The translations under genes were made by a program, and so were the position numbers. 64,000 nt of DNA, from contig JBAMDO010000057.1 of NCBI GenBank assembly GCA_037074765.1, positions 248,001-312,000 of the forward strand, given 5' to 3'. Under the pieces are notes generated by a model. The model had not been told where the DNA came from, searched no databases, and saw only the letters and a program-made list of their open reading frames with translations. The DNA comes from Mansonella perstans (lineage: Eukaryota; Nematoda; Chromadorea; Rhabditida; Onchocercidae). This document shows, piece by piece, positions 11,142 through 24,900 of this stretch (position 1 is its first letter; the number at the start of each line of letters is the position of its first letter).

Positions 11142-14100
11142 TCAGTTAATGCTTTTTATTTTCATACTCAGATGAGTCGGTGTTCTAGCAATATTTGAAA
11201 AACTGCGAACTTTGATAAGTCCTTGACCAGACGACATGACTGAATCTGTGGATTGTGAGGGCATTAATCCACTTTTTCCGTTTAAAGATGATACTGAGCG
11301 TGACATCATAGTGACTGCTGAAGGACGACGTGCTTTCAGTGTTGATGCTAAAACTGAATCATTTTGCGAAATTCAACGACAATTTTTCTGATCTTTGAGA
11401 TTTTACTTGAAAAAAATTTAACACAGTTTTAAATAAACTATTCAAAGATAGACTTTGATATTGAATAAACTATTCTAAAACCACACACATAGCAGGCAAA
11501 TGAACAAACCATTTTTGTTATCAGTACTTAAACCAGTTGGAGGTTTTGCAGCTGAACTTCCTAAACTTCTGCGGTCTGTTGAAAGACGAGATCCAGCTAT
11601 TAACTCAGCAGAACTTCTCCGATTTGCCAGTGGTAGAGTAGTCCTTGCTGCTGTTGGAGTAGTCCTTGCTGCTGATGGAGTAGTCCTTGCTGCTGATGGA
11701 GTAGTCCTTGCTGCTGATGCTGCTGCTGCTGTTGCTGCTGCTGTTTTATTTTTTGTATCTGCTAAAATTTTCAAAAAAAAGAAATTCGCAGTTAAGTACC
11801 CTCACATGACAAATGAAGAGCATAATCGAAGTCAATAAACTTCTAGAAAAAAAGCCAATGAAAAATGTTACCTTAGCTTAACAACCAGGTGCCCGGTATC
11901 TTACTAACTAGTTACTTAGCTAGTTAATAATAGGTAATAATAATACGCAAACAGTAACGCTTACAATATCTGCTACTTTGTGAAGTAGCTAGTGGAAGTC
12001 GTGATTTCCGTTCATCCGTTGTAGTCCTGAAGTTACGTGGCATCGGGCTCGGACTACGTTGCGTGACGGTAACTTGTGGTTGTGGCCGAACAACTGCAGT
12101 TTTGGGATGCTGTACATGTGTATGCCATGAACCTATATTCAAATGACCAGCGTCTTTGTCACTGAAAACGTAAATCTTCAGCAGTGTACAATCAAATAGC
12201 AAATAATATACGTATTATGTAAATAATGCGATAAATAAGAAAAAAAAGATAGGTTTCAGAAGGAATTATTTTCTCGTAAGAGATAAATCTTATCTAATTG
12301 TTCAAGTTAATATTCGCATCAAGTACATGAAAAAACGTACCTGACTCCTTTTTCATTAAGACATTCTTCTGCAGTACCATTGCCGGCTCCTTCGGGAACT
12401 TCCATAGCTAGTTCCTTCTTACTCCAAATCTCATTTTCCATCTTTTCTTTTAGTTCATCCGATTTGTCACTCCTACTTCGGGTTTCAGTTCGAGATAGCT
12501 CACAGGCATACTAGAAATCCAGAAAAAACCGACTAGTTTTTACTTTATATACAAATGTGACTCTTCTAATCAATTAAAGTTTAGTAATGATGATAAATTT
12601 TGCAAAAATTAAATTATGAGAATTTGCGGCAATTAAAAATTGAGAAAATATGCCTTACACTCACTACAAATACATACTGTTTGAATTAACTGTCGCGTTG
12701 ATGGATTTTGCTCTTTGTAAAGCAAATCACGAATAATTCCTTCAACTTGTCGCAAAATTTCCTCATCCTCTGGTAAATACAAATTTGCTTTTATTTTTGG
12801 AAACATATGACACAGCTGCAACCTGCAAAGTATTTTATGATAAAATTTTATGATTTTGGAAACTTCGAAATTCTGAAAACAAAGGCAGAAATATTTGCCT
12901 TAATTAAAATAAGGTCCACCACAAAAATCAACACCAATACTTTAGGAAAACATGCAAAATAAATCGAGAATTCTTTTTCACTCTATTAAATGTATATTAA
13001 TATAGTGGGCAAAAACAAGTTGATTTAACGTCAAACAACAACCTAATGCTTGCTACTTTGTCGTTTGCCATTTCCAAAATTGAAGCTAAAAAATATGCAT
13101 GGAAAAATTTGCGGCTAAAATTGTCGATAACTCCTGGAATTATATCCAAAAGCAATCGGCGTCGATAATAGCTGTGATGCTTTGCGACTGCTACAATTGT
13201 TTCTCTTTAAATTTATTGATAAGACTGATTATATTCAAACCGGAACTGAATTTCCAAAATAAAAAACAGGATTTTACAGTGATGTTTCTTTAACAAATTT
13301 TTTAAATTAACAAATCAAATTTTACAATGAACAAAGAAGTCAATGATAGATTGGCGATCAACTTTGTTTGGATTTTCTCTCATGAATAAAAGAAGTGTAA
13401 TCGAAGCAGCAACACGACATGGAATTGCTCTCTGAAAATTACTGAAATCAGAATGACAAGATTAAGGATCATGTGATTTCGTTGACTACGGTACTACGGA
13501 ATCCCGGAATAGCTCGAATTTCGAAGACACATACCCGAAGCAGCAAAGGGAGAAAAAAGCATGTATTTTTTAAATATACATTGTCTTTTATCAACCTCAA
13601 CAATCCTGTAATTATCGACTTCCTTTCCGTCTAAGTCGGAACTTTTAATGCTATTATTTAAAAAAGTTTAACTTAAATTTAGATTTATAATTCAAAATAA
13701 AGTTTTTGTAAAGAATTGCGTTTAGCCAAATTTTTAGAGAATTCAATAATTCCAGACAAAAATGTTTACCGCTGTTAACACTTCTTCTTTGAGTATTGGA
13801 ACAAAGGAGATAAAGATATCTTTGACGGGAATCAAATACCGTAATACAGCAATATTTTGTAAGTAGGAGTGTTGAGCCCGCCAGAAACTAGTTTTGCGAA
13901 TTAGTCGATTGCATCCTATTACTATATGATCTAACTGTAATCTGCTGATTTTCTGAAATTAAAACTGCATAAAGAGGTATGTATATAAGATTGAATGTTA
14001 CTCAAATATTAGTCCAAAAATACACTTTCATAAATTCTTGAGAAGTTTAAACAAAAATTCCAGATTACTCTTAAAGTATGTGAAGTTTTTACACAATCGT

Positions 14101-17100
14101 TTTGCTCGGTAACACATTTGTAGAGTGCTGGAAGAATTCGGTCAAGGTTACCCATTAAATGTCCAACAACTTCAGCTGGACTTCCACGAATCAGCTCAAA
14201 AAATGGAGGTAGAAGAGATGGCTCATTTGGCATCAGTTTTATAATCTAAAATTTATAAATGATTAGTGCGGCAACACTTTTTTGGTCTTAAATCAATTAA
14301 AACATGAATGATACTTTTTTTCTCTTAAAATCAAACAACTTCAAGCCTCATGAAATCCAGCAGCTGTTGCACATCGAATATCATCATCTGAATCACAACA
14401 AAAACTTTCCAAAACTGGTAACAAACGATCTTTGAAATAATCTTTACCGTATTTCAATACCATACACTATAAAATAAATGAAAAGATTTTCTTTTTTTAT
14501 CAAACCTTAATTAAAAAGGAAAAAAAAACCATTAAAGAAAGTTAAACGAATCAAGAAAGAATATAAGTGAGTATAGTTTGGTTCATATCGTTGTTCTCAA
14601 ATCTTCATAAGCAAAAGAAGGGAACAATTTCAAATATAAAAAATAGCGTAGTGTTGCGCTAATAAAACAAGTTAGAGAATGATACACGTACAGGGAAATT
14701 ATAAGCACACATGCGCCTCACAGATATTTGAATATTGGATGGAGCGCCGTTATTATCATTTGATGAAGAATGTTGTGATAGATTGGCCATTCGGATGTAA
14801 ATATCCAAGAACCAATTGTGGTCCCGTATTGTCAATACATCCTGCGAAATTTTCCTTGGATTTAAAATGATCCCGTTTGAAAGTTCCCGAAAAAAGTGCT
14901 TAATAAAAATTATCATTCCTTTAAATACCTAATATAAATACCTGTAGTAAATCTATCCATTGCCCAAAATTTTTAGCTACTACACTAAGCGTTTCATCCT
15001 GAGCACTTATCGCTTGTTCAGTGGATAATCTCAAAAGCGGAAAGATCGAGCATTTCCGTTGATCTACAAATAGATGACAGAATTAATTGCAAAAATATGA
15101 AATTATTAGATGAAATATACTTGATAAGTTTAAAAAAGTTCATTCCTATTATTTTGCTGGAAGTGAACAAAGTGATATCCGTCTCTCAAATTCATCTAAA
15201 GTCCACATGTCATCTCCAAACAATCATATGGCAAAAAATTTAGAAGAAACTTCAAAAATCTTATTACAAAATGATGCGATGATTTCATTGTAAACGTGAA
15301 CTAAAGCTTAATAATCCGTGGTGTAAACCGAGCTAATAATCTGTGATACTTTTTTATACTGCAAATAACAATTATGCATGATAACATATCAGGAATAAAG
15401 GAATTCAACCTTTTGATAGGAATGGGATGCACGAAACGATGGTGTTCAATGCCACCTCACGTGTTCCAGTGTCAGCATCCTTGCACAACTGCACCAAACA
15501 CGGTACTATCGCTGACCCACAATCACTCGGATTCCTTAATATTAATTCACTCATCGTTCTGTGTGTTTCTACTTAGGACAATTGTGCAGAACAATAGAAT
15601 TTATGGTATTTCCACAAGTGATCCAGAAACTTTTGGATTACAGATTCCAATTATAATTAATCATTTTAAAATGAAATATAATTGAAAGACAAGCAAATTC
15701 CGCAAAAGGATTGAGTACCTTAGCGATTCGGCGATAACTGCTAGACGTTGAGCCATGGAACTTCGTACATTCGAATTCGGATCATTACAAAGCATTTGTA
15801 CACAAGGTATAATATCACGCCGAATGCTGCAAAAATATTTATATCAGTAAAGAAATGAAAGAAGAATAAAGAATATGACATGATTTTGATTAGTATTTTT
15901 AAAATCTAACAACATGAATCAATTTCTAATTTTCTACCTGCAACATACTTTGGAAATAAATCGATCCTTACAGATCGGGAAGAAGTTAAAAAGTTGAAAA
16001 ATAAAAAAGTTTCGTCATAATTTCTAATAATAAAAAGACACTAAAGTAAATTTGTCTTCATTTTTTTGCTTCATAACTATGAATAAATAATCCAATTTGT
16101 TATTAACTAACGGAAATATCCAAAATTATTCGATTGTCTGAGGTTTTTATTTTTTATTTTTCATATTGACCAGTTAACTCAATCGTTAATTATTGGATGA
16201 AGAAGTTTTCATTGAAGTGCAAAAGTACAGAAATAAACAAAAGTCTCACTCGATAGGATCCAAATTTGTACACAATTTCTCAATTAATCTGGTTGCTAGC
16301 ACACGTCGTTGCGCTCGTTGTGACGTTTCAGCTTGTGAAATAGTCAATGGTACAATCTATAAGCTATTCAAAATATTTTAATTAATTAAAAAATTTTGAC
16401 AAAGATTTGAAAAAAAATTTCCAGTTGTTACCGAATTTGTAAGAACAGAAATAATCACATCGAATGAGAATGACGGTTAAATAACTAAGTCATTATCAAT
16501 CGTATTTTATATGTGTAATTATTATCGTCAGTGCAACTATGTTTGCATGAAGTATTTGAAATTTTGTTTTGTTTTTAATTTCAAAATTAACAAAACAATT
16601 TTTTTTATTCATTCATCTGCGTTTTTTTTCATTACTAACACAACTGTAATCATTGCTGTCATTGTAATTAGAAAGAAAAAATCATTATGAAGGATTCATT
16701 TAAGAAAAATTAAAGAAACCGTAAATTGGTTAAGAAGGAACCCACAAGCTGTTTGAGTTGTGATACAGGTATCTGATCGATCACTTCAACAAGCGTCTCT
16801 AACCATGCTGCTGCTGTTACTGAATATCAAAAGTGATTTGTAAATTTCTACCATACTATGAAAAATTAAATACAGAAAACTGGAAATTTGCTGCGATATG
16901 AGAATTAACATATTGACTTACATAAAACTCATTTCACTCATTGATTATTTGTGGGATAGCAATGAAAAGAGAAATTTAATATGAAATGACTCATATCTCT
17001 AATAAATTTCGACGTGCATCATTTTGAATTCGATTATGTTAAAAAAGGAATAAGTGCAAGTGAAATGAATAAACTGTATAAGAAGAATAAAACTTGCAAT

Positions 17101-18538
17101 TGTCCTTTTGTTGTCCCGCATTCTGTAATATCCCGTTGAGGATCACTTCACTAATACCCCTGAAATTTAACCTTCAACTTAATTCACTTTTTTATTTTGC
17201 TCAATTGTTAGAAATAAATAGCGAGATTTCATATACTTTGAAGCGAGAAAAGGAACAATAAGTAATGAAATATAACATTAATAACAGATTAAAATTAGAA
17301 TATCACAAAATTCAGTGGCATAATTCTTGATCCTTCTTTTTGAAATTTTGTAATTTTTGGAAACAAATCCAAAAAAACTCACGGAACATGAGCGGTAAGT
17401 TTATTATTTCGATAAATGTTTTTATAGGTTACAGCCGCTTCACACTGTATATCCAAATTCGAACATTCAACATCCAACATTTGCTGCATTATATTGAAAT
17501 AAATAGTTCCCTACCTTTTTCAAATTTTTAACTTCCAATCTCTTCTCCTCCCTGGGAGATTTTCGAAAATTTCAAAGTTCCTACCACATATGTTACATCT
17601 TAAAAAAAAACAACCCATTCTTTTAGACACTACAGGACTTTTAGCAATTCTATTGCTTAATCGTCCTTAGTAAATGACCTGCTTTCAATGATTACTTCAT
17701 TTCTGAAACCCATAATTAAAAATACTATTGGAAGATGAAATTTATCATTTAGCGTAAAAAAGCAGCACTTCTATAATTTCTGATACCATATATAGTCTTG
17801 AATGGATCGCAATAACTGATGCATTACAGTGCAAGTGCAGATGGATAAAACTATTAATTTTTAAATCTATCAAAACTTTATGGAAATTGAAACTAACCTG
17901 AACCACTGGCATAACCTTCTCGACTATTTGCTCTCCATCGGTATTCAGCAAATCGCTCAATGTTCGAATTACAGACAGTTTTGCGATTTCTCGTCCTGTC
18001 CTAAAATTTCACCACAGTGTAAATTCTAATTGAAATTTTCGTATTTAGTAACACTAATTGTATGAATTCTTTGTGCAACGGTTGTGATCGTTAACTCCTT
18101 AATGAACAAAAAAAACATTTGAAAAGAGATAAATTTCAAAAAAATTAGGGAGGGACGACAAAAAGGATAATTTTTAAAACCACTGAATTAATCAAATGCT
18201 CAATGCACCGATAGTGACAATGAGAAAGGTGAAAAATGGAACTAAAATAATTTAAGTTTTAAATGAGATTCAGATCTTTCGTTAAAAAAAATCAAAAATT
18301 CAAATGAATTTCTTTATTGAAGAAAATAATTCAAAAGTGTTTAGAAGATGGTCAGAAATGGAGAAAAATTTAAGTGTTTAATTACGAAGAAATTGTAGCA
18401 CTTGAGAATATTTATTGCATCATCGACCGGTGATTGAAGAAATTCTTCAAGATCCGGATTTTCTGCTGCATTTAACAATGATTTCCAGTCAATTTTGCTC
18501 TCAGATTGTTGAGTTTCTTCATCCACTTCAGCTTCCAT
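11142..18538 (-). CDS. PPP4R4: PPP4R4-like HEAT-repeat regulatory subunit of protein phosphatase 4
   Basis: Twenty exons keep phase from ATG (18538) to TGA (11142): 18538-18402, 18000-17898, 17483-17383, 17159-17098, 16819-16742, 16331-16250, 15826-15719, 15534-15410, 15063-14942, 14898-14692, 14466-14347, 14245-14069 (donor could be 14093), 13952-13770, 13431-13326, 13190-13043, 12822-12678, 12510-12341, 12161-11965, 11761-11534 and 11353-11142. The product is about 936 residues (human about 870). HEAT helices fill residues 1-670; marks shared with PPP4R4 are AWLETLVEVI, ISVRRMCAYNFP (about 365-375) and LCHMFPKIKANLYLPED (about 622). The last 270 residues are low-complexity, Ser/Thr/Arg-rich, with four SAARTTP-like repeats. 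Known role: cytosolic subunit binding the PP4 catalytic subunit. Two introns appear to be GC-AG (donors at 17097 and 14346). Confidence 0.9.
11640..11715 (-). repeat. Coding 21-bp repeat in PPP4R4 tail
   Basis: Four imperfect copies of a 21-bp unit encode SAARTTP-type heptads inside exon 19, next to a GCA-rich run coding polyalanine. The region lies in the predicted disordered C-terminal tail. Confidence 0.8.
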
Positions 18539-21500
18539 ACCACTTATTTCGTTTAAATTTTAAAGTTTTTAAGATACAACAATCTATAAAATGAATATTG
18601 TACAGTTAGACCCGTTAAGCTTCTTTGGATATTTTACATTCGATGTTCAACAACTATTAACAGAAGCTGAAAAATTATTGTCATCAAAAAATTTTGATAC
18701 AAAGCACATATTTTGAAGAAATTCTTAGTAAATGAAATTCAAATCACATTTTTTGAAGGAAAGGTTCATGAAAAATTTTTCACCAATAAATTATACTGGC
18801 AGCTATCAAGAAAGTTCAAGATCAAAAGGTGTAAAAGTACAATTGTAAAAATTGAAACGATAAGAAATACGACGTTTATAATTAGTAGAATTAACCGGAA
18901 CTTCATTTATAGAATAATTCGGCTTGAAATGGAAATTGTATGTGACATGCATTGCAATGCACCGGATAAATGAGTGCTTCTTCACGCTTTACTTTTGGTA
19001 AGATACGTGAATACGTGGTAAAACAGCATAGGATGATAATGAGAACAGACGAATCAAAAATAAGTGATAAAAGAAAGAGTGCTCTATTTTTGAGGGCGAA
19101 GCTTTATGTTTTTGTGTTTTGATACGAGCAAATATCGATGGCAGCACTTGAAAATGGTCTGCTTGGCCATTCAGTCTTGCACTTCTTTTTCTACTAACAG
19201 TGATATGAAATAGAATTAGAGAGTAACAAAGATGAGGAAGAAGGAAGAAAGATGAATTTCTGAGGAACGAAGGAATTGCTTACTGATACCGGTAAGAAAG
19301 AAATTTAAGCTGAGCTAGGTGGAAACCAAAATATGACATAAAAATCTAAGATATGGATCATTAATGCAACAGTACTTTAAGAAACATCAGTTCCAACAAT
19401 TTTCATTGCTATTACTTCTTGTCACAATTTTATTACTATTTGTACATCATAACTGTGTTATTTCATACATAACAAATGAATTGCAATCATTTTTGAAAAT
19501 AGACATTGTAAATAAAATAATGAAACCAACAGATTTCCAAACATATATTCACAACCAAACTGATTGCAACACAGAAGTGATGATTTTTCATATGAAGTAA
19601 GTTTTGAATGCTCTCATTAGGATGTATATTTCAGTCATTTTTCCTTGTCAATTTAATTCAATGTCCAATATTGATATTAATTGCTGTTTGACTTAATATA
19701 ACTGATTTAATATAACTTTTCCCTCATCGTTTCCTGATAACTTTTTATTTCATTTTTTTTTTAACTTTTTTCAAATTGTCCTCTACAGTTCTATATCGCA
19801 ATGCTATGTTTATTATTGTTGAAAGAATTTCGATTTTGAGTAATAAAATGTTTGTATCAATTGAAACTATTTAACATCAAATGATTTATGAAAAATCAGA
19901 CAATGTTTTTCAGAGTGTTGTACTAGTAAAAAAAAATTTACCTGACTAATATTCAAAGATATTTTGCCATTGTAGTAATAAAAAGTAGCGTTTCCTAATT
20001 ACAGCAATAGATAATTCGATGATTGAACGATGAGATTGATTTAATTACTACTATTGTATCGAATTGCTATTATTAAAAAACTATTAATAAGAGTAATTAT
20101 TTTGAACAGCAAGTAGCAAAGATAGAACAAAAGCGGATTAAGCGAGACAACTTTCCACATATCACTAGAGATATGCATATGAGTGATGGGAAGTGATACT
20201 AGGAGAAATGAAACTCAACATTTTCAGGGATAGAAAAACTGCAGCTGCTGTTACTATTTAGAATTGATCAATGATACGTATTTTGTTGTCTTTAGAAACT
20301 ATGTAGTCTATTCCTCTTTAAAATTCACTTTATTTATTTCTCTCTCTGATCAACAAGGATGATTTATAAATTGTTAGTTAGCTAGAAATGATCACTACAA
20401 GATGAAATCGATGAATTCGAAATTTAGTTTAATCTCATTTTCCGAATGAATGTCATCGGAATGATTCCCAATACAATCAGAGAAACTTTGTAAAATCAAA
20501 CTTTGAACTTCTAAGCATTAAACTTTGAACTTCTAAGCTTTACAATGATTCAGAAAATTGAGGACCAGATAACATCATATGAAATTCAGATTTTGATACA
20601 TCGTTCCATCATTCTCATGTGATTCGTTAGCGAAGTCCAAAAATGCACATGTTTATTAAGATAGTTTAAAATGAAATTTTCAAAAAGTTGGAAATCTATT
20701 AGAAGCAATTGGATGGAAGAATTTAATCTTTTGCTTTTTTATTTTATTGTTTTTTTTTATTGCTTTTTTTATTGCTCATTTCTGAATACATTTTTCGACA
20801 GTTTTTATGCAATTAAATACTAACTTATAAACATTAGCTAAAGTACTTAGCTCAGTGTTTTTGTTTAATATGCGTTAATTTTAGCCAAATAGAATAGCAT
20901 TTTCAAAATTAACTAACAAATTATAATGCTAGCATAAAGTAAATTTGGAACAACTTTTTCAATAAACAAATTTCCCTCTCTTTTCCTTTTTTCATAAACT
21001 TTTTTCATAAAATTCTAATTTGAATAAATTATTAAAATTTGTATTAATCTGTGCAAATTTCTTCACTTTTAAGTATAAACAAATGATTCCAGCATGAATA
21101 TAAATAAGCTAAAATGGAAATGGTAAATCCCAGAGGAGGTAAAGAATCAATATATATCATTGTCCTCACTATTTCATTTCCCGCAATAAAAATTAATTTA
21201 GCATCAATTTTAGCAATTTGACTACATTAGAATTTTGCCTTCATTTGAAAGTTATAGCAAAACGCTTTGTTACCTTCCGATATTTTAGACCTTTGACCTC
21301 TGACCTTAAGGTTATGCTTTGCGAATAGCTCGAAAAGTGAGATTAAATGATTTCACATCGTCTTTAATCTTAATTTCACAAAGAAGATTTGTGACTATTC
21401 AGTGAAATTTTCTGACAAATGTCAAGGAAACAGAAATATGAGGATAGGGTGCTAGGCACAGTAATTGACAATATTTGTCTATTTAGTTCTTTCTTACAGC

Positions 21501-21916
21501 CTAGGACAATGTCATCCTATTTACTAATTAGTCCTCTCAGTCCTAATGACGCAGAATCTTCTGTTCGTTATATCACTTATTTGCCCGTATCTTCTATTGT
21601 TTACGCTTCTTGCTAATTTTCCACTTATGGTATTGTAGGCATATGCATATGTGAATCATAATTCATAAAGAAAATTAACGGAACAATCGAACGGTTCGAT
21701 AGCGAACCTGCATCTTTCACCAAGTGGTATTTGTTTATTTTCAGTATTGAAGAATCCTCATTTTAGTATTATTACTAAAAGTGCTATATTGATGAAAAGA
21801 TAAAAGGAAAAGAAGTAATAAAGTTTAGCACAATCAGACAACATTATTCTTATCATTTGATATACTTAATAAAGTAATTCAGCATGCATTCTGCAGTTCG
21901 AATCGGGTAACCAACT
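18539..21916. other. Intergenic region between divergent PPP4R4 and TSC2
   Basis: This 3.4-kb gap separates the two divergent start codons and should hold both promoters. Apart from one candidate orphan exon at 19364-19599, open frames here have AT-driven composition. A consensus acceptor (CATTCTGCAG) lies about 23 nt before the TSC2 start. Confidence 0.5.
19364..19599 (+). CDS. Possible first exon of a type II membrane protein
   Basis: The frame starts MQQYFKKHQFQQF, then has a strong membrane segment (SLLLLLVTILLLFVHHN), then a polar stretch with an NQT sequon, and ends at a consensus donor (ATGAA|GTAAGTTTT) at about 19599. This layout (short basic cytosolic tail, one membrane helix, glycosylated stem) is typical of Golgi type II enzymes. 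I found no convincing downstream exon before the TSC2 start, so it may be an orphan exon or a relic. Confidence 0.3.
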
Positions 21917-24900
21917 ATGCCATTATCGAAGCGTGGCTTTCTTTCTGCAATATTCAGTCGAAAAGATAGCGATGACACTCAGCATTTTTTTAATAGGTTG
22001 TTTCATCGTTCTTCGTCCGTTAGAATTGCGGTAATTCCTTTGACGAACAGAATAACGCATTACGTAAAACATTCTTATTTACATAAACAGTCAGTATTCA
22101 CGTAAAACATTCTTATTTACCTAAACAGTCAATCTTCACGTAAAGCATTCTTATTTACCTAAACAACTAGTCTTGTTCAAAAGGGTTGACAATGTGATAA
22201 CCAAAAAGAAAGATGTTGTAAAAAGAAGAGGGCAGAAGTATATTCAACCAATTATTTCGTGATGTATATCTTTTTAATAAATTTCAGTGAAGGTTCGATT
22301 ACTCAAGCTGCATGGTTTGAATTAGGCTGTAGTAGTTCGCTATCGATTCGAATGAAAGCGTTGGAGCAGTTAGAATCGGTACGAATTACTAAATTGTGCC
22401 TTTAGGGATGATCTTTGAAGGATGGTTGATATAGGACTGGTTGTTAAGTCTATTTAAGTTAAGCTGTCAAGTTATTTTCAATTTAGATTTCATTATTACC
22501 TCCTTTCCAGATTTCCGAGCTTTCCAATTACGAGAAGATAGTTAACATAAGAATTTAGATTTGAAATCTTTAAAAGTTTTGCGGTACAGAAGATTTGCTC
22601 ACAGACTCTGTACTTAAATGAATTTATGTATTTGTTTTGAAACTTGGGAAGCTCGGAAAAAAGGAGAAAGTTATATAAAACTTTAACTGACATAGAACTT
22701 GTTAGATTGTTAGAAGCAGACGGCTGCAAGTAAGCACCATTGAAGCACTGTATCACGAGACCAAAGATCTATATGACATGGATGAAGCAAGGGATTTGTT
22801 CTTGAAAACATTTATTACTCTCACTGAATATCAGTTAGATCAACTTGGTTTGGCAATGCGCGATACGTTTTTTTCCGTATGATTTTATTCCGTTGAAATT
22901 TCTTACTTTTCCAGTACCGAGGACGTTGAAAAACTGAACATTGTATTGAAGTAAAATCTCATTAGAATTTTTAAAGAATTCGTTAAAATTCTCTTTTAGT
23001 TAATCCGCTCCATGGGTCTCAATGATTTATCTTTGGAATGGTTCCTAGCTTTGTCGAAGAATGGTGTTAAAGTAGCAGGTTTCGAATATGATTTCATGAA
23101 TCTTCAACTCACTTGGCTGCGAGAAGTGTTGGATCTTAATACGGTGGATCATCGACATGCTATTCGAGTACTTCAGCTTACACAGCAAATCATTAAGTGC
23201 GATTGATTACGAGTTATAAAAAATCTGAATTTCAGTTTTTTTTTCAAAAAAATTTTTTTTTTTAATTTCAAAAAATCTGACTTACAAAGATATGTGTGCA
23301 TGAATTTTTCACTATTTTTGTAATTTGAATAGGATTCTGCTTCTGAAATATCTATTTTTCAAATAAGTTTTCCTATTCCAAGAATTTTAGGGTAAAGATT
23401 TTAAGTTATCTTCTTGTTACTGAATTTTATCTGCAGAACGAATGCTGGTTTTATTACAAACAAGGAGATTGATGATGTTGTTCATAACGTTTGCCTAAGG
23501 ATATGTCGTAAAGCAGATCATTTGACTTATGAGTGTTTGTTACTACTGGGAATTATTTTAAAATATGGGTATGATTTCGTTTTTAGTCTGTTTTTCCAGC
23601 GATTTTCTATTAAGTCAAGGAAGAAAATCTGTAGAAATTCCATGCTATGTAACTTATTGTATTACTGATTGGAGATTATGATACTAGTTACTTTAGTTAA
23701 AGTTATTTATTCATGTAGATGTAAGTGATGCTATATATCATTTACAGACGCATCCCAGATACGAAGTTGCTAATATTAATAACAACACTATGTTCGGTAA
23801 TGAATGAACAGAAATGGGGTTCCACTGCATGGAATGTGATGAGAGATTTATTGGGATCTCATTATGGCCATAATGTTATAAAGCTGATGCTTGATTTATT
23901 AAGAAATAGTGCCAATTGCACCAAAACACAGGTCATCGTAGGCGCTATATACTGTATACATACTGCTCTCTGGAGTCAACAAGTATGCTTTTATGTTTAT
24001 TGTTTATTTAATATAAAATAATCTAAATAGTATTTCTTTAGTAGGTAAATGAAAGACTTGCTTTTTTGTTGTATCTGGAATTTTCATTATTTATTTATAA
24101 ATTGCTGACAGATGCGCATCATTTCAATACGTACAGAAAGTTTCCGTTGTCCAGAGCTACCGTTCCGGCAAGAACAAATATGAGATAGAAGTGAAACATT
24201 TCAGGTCATATAAAGTAGCAAGTTCGTAAGGATGAGTTTTCCAAAACCTGAAATCATTAACAAATCTTGTTTTATTTAATAGCGTATCGATAGTTTGCGT
24301 TGTCATCCAAGTGTCGCTCTTCCAAGCATGTTACCAGCAATGGAAGGGGGTCCGCAAGTTGTGAATGAAGTTCTGATTGCCATTCGACGGTTATTGAATG
24401 CCAGCGGGAAAAATCTGCAGCAGCTGAGTTGGCACTGTGTCTTGCAACTCCTCAAACAGGCCTTAAAGCTTTGTGAACAAGTATGTTTTAGTATAATCTC
24501 TGAAATTTCTACCAGCTGTATTCTGTGATCAAGAACGACCAATTTTAATTAAAAGAGCAGAGAAAGGAAAGGGAATATAGAGGGAAGAAGAAATTATATT
24601 ACCCTTTATTGCTTTTATTGATAGATAACTTGGAAAGAAAAAATGAACGAACAACGGTCTCGTGTTCATCATTTACTCAGCATCATTGAAAATTTATATC
24701 ATGATGGTGACTATGGTGGTTCCTCTGAAGCGTTGTATTCACTGATAGAAAGTTATATCGATGAACGTCCTGTCTCGAGCATTATAGCAGTATTTGAATA
24801 TCGGGTAGCTGTAAGTCTTTTTTTTTGAATTTCAATGTTTTTTTGTTGTGCAGCTGGTAGCTTTATTGAATAATTGTTATACAGCGTATGATGACCACTT

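Noticed and set aside
14679..15685. Plus-strand frames at 14679-14870 and 15374-15685
   Set aside because: Both are antisense to PPP4R4 exons that carry clear family motifs.
21419..21616. 65-residue plus frame upstream of TSC2
   Set aside because: It cannot be joined in phase to TSC2 exons and has no family marks; probably promoter-region sequence.
21890..21912. TTCGAATC word resembling a tRNA T-loop
   Set aside because: The flanking bases do not form a T-arm, and no acceptor stem or anticodon arm is present; it is the leader just before the TSC2 start.
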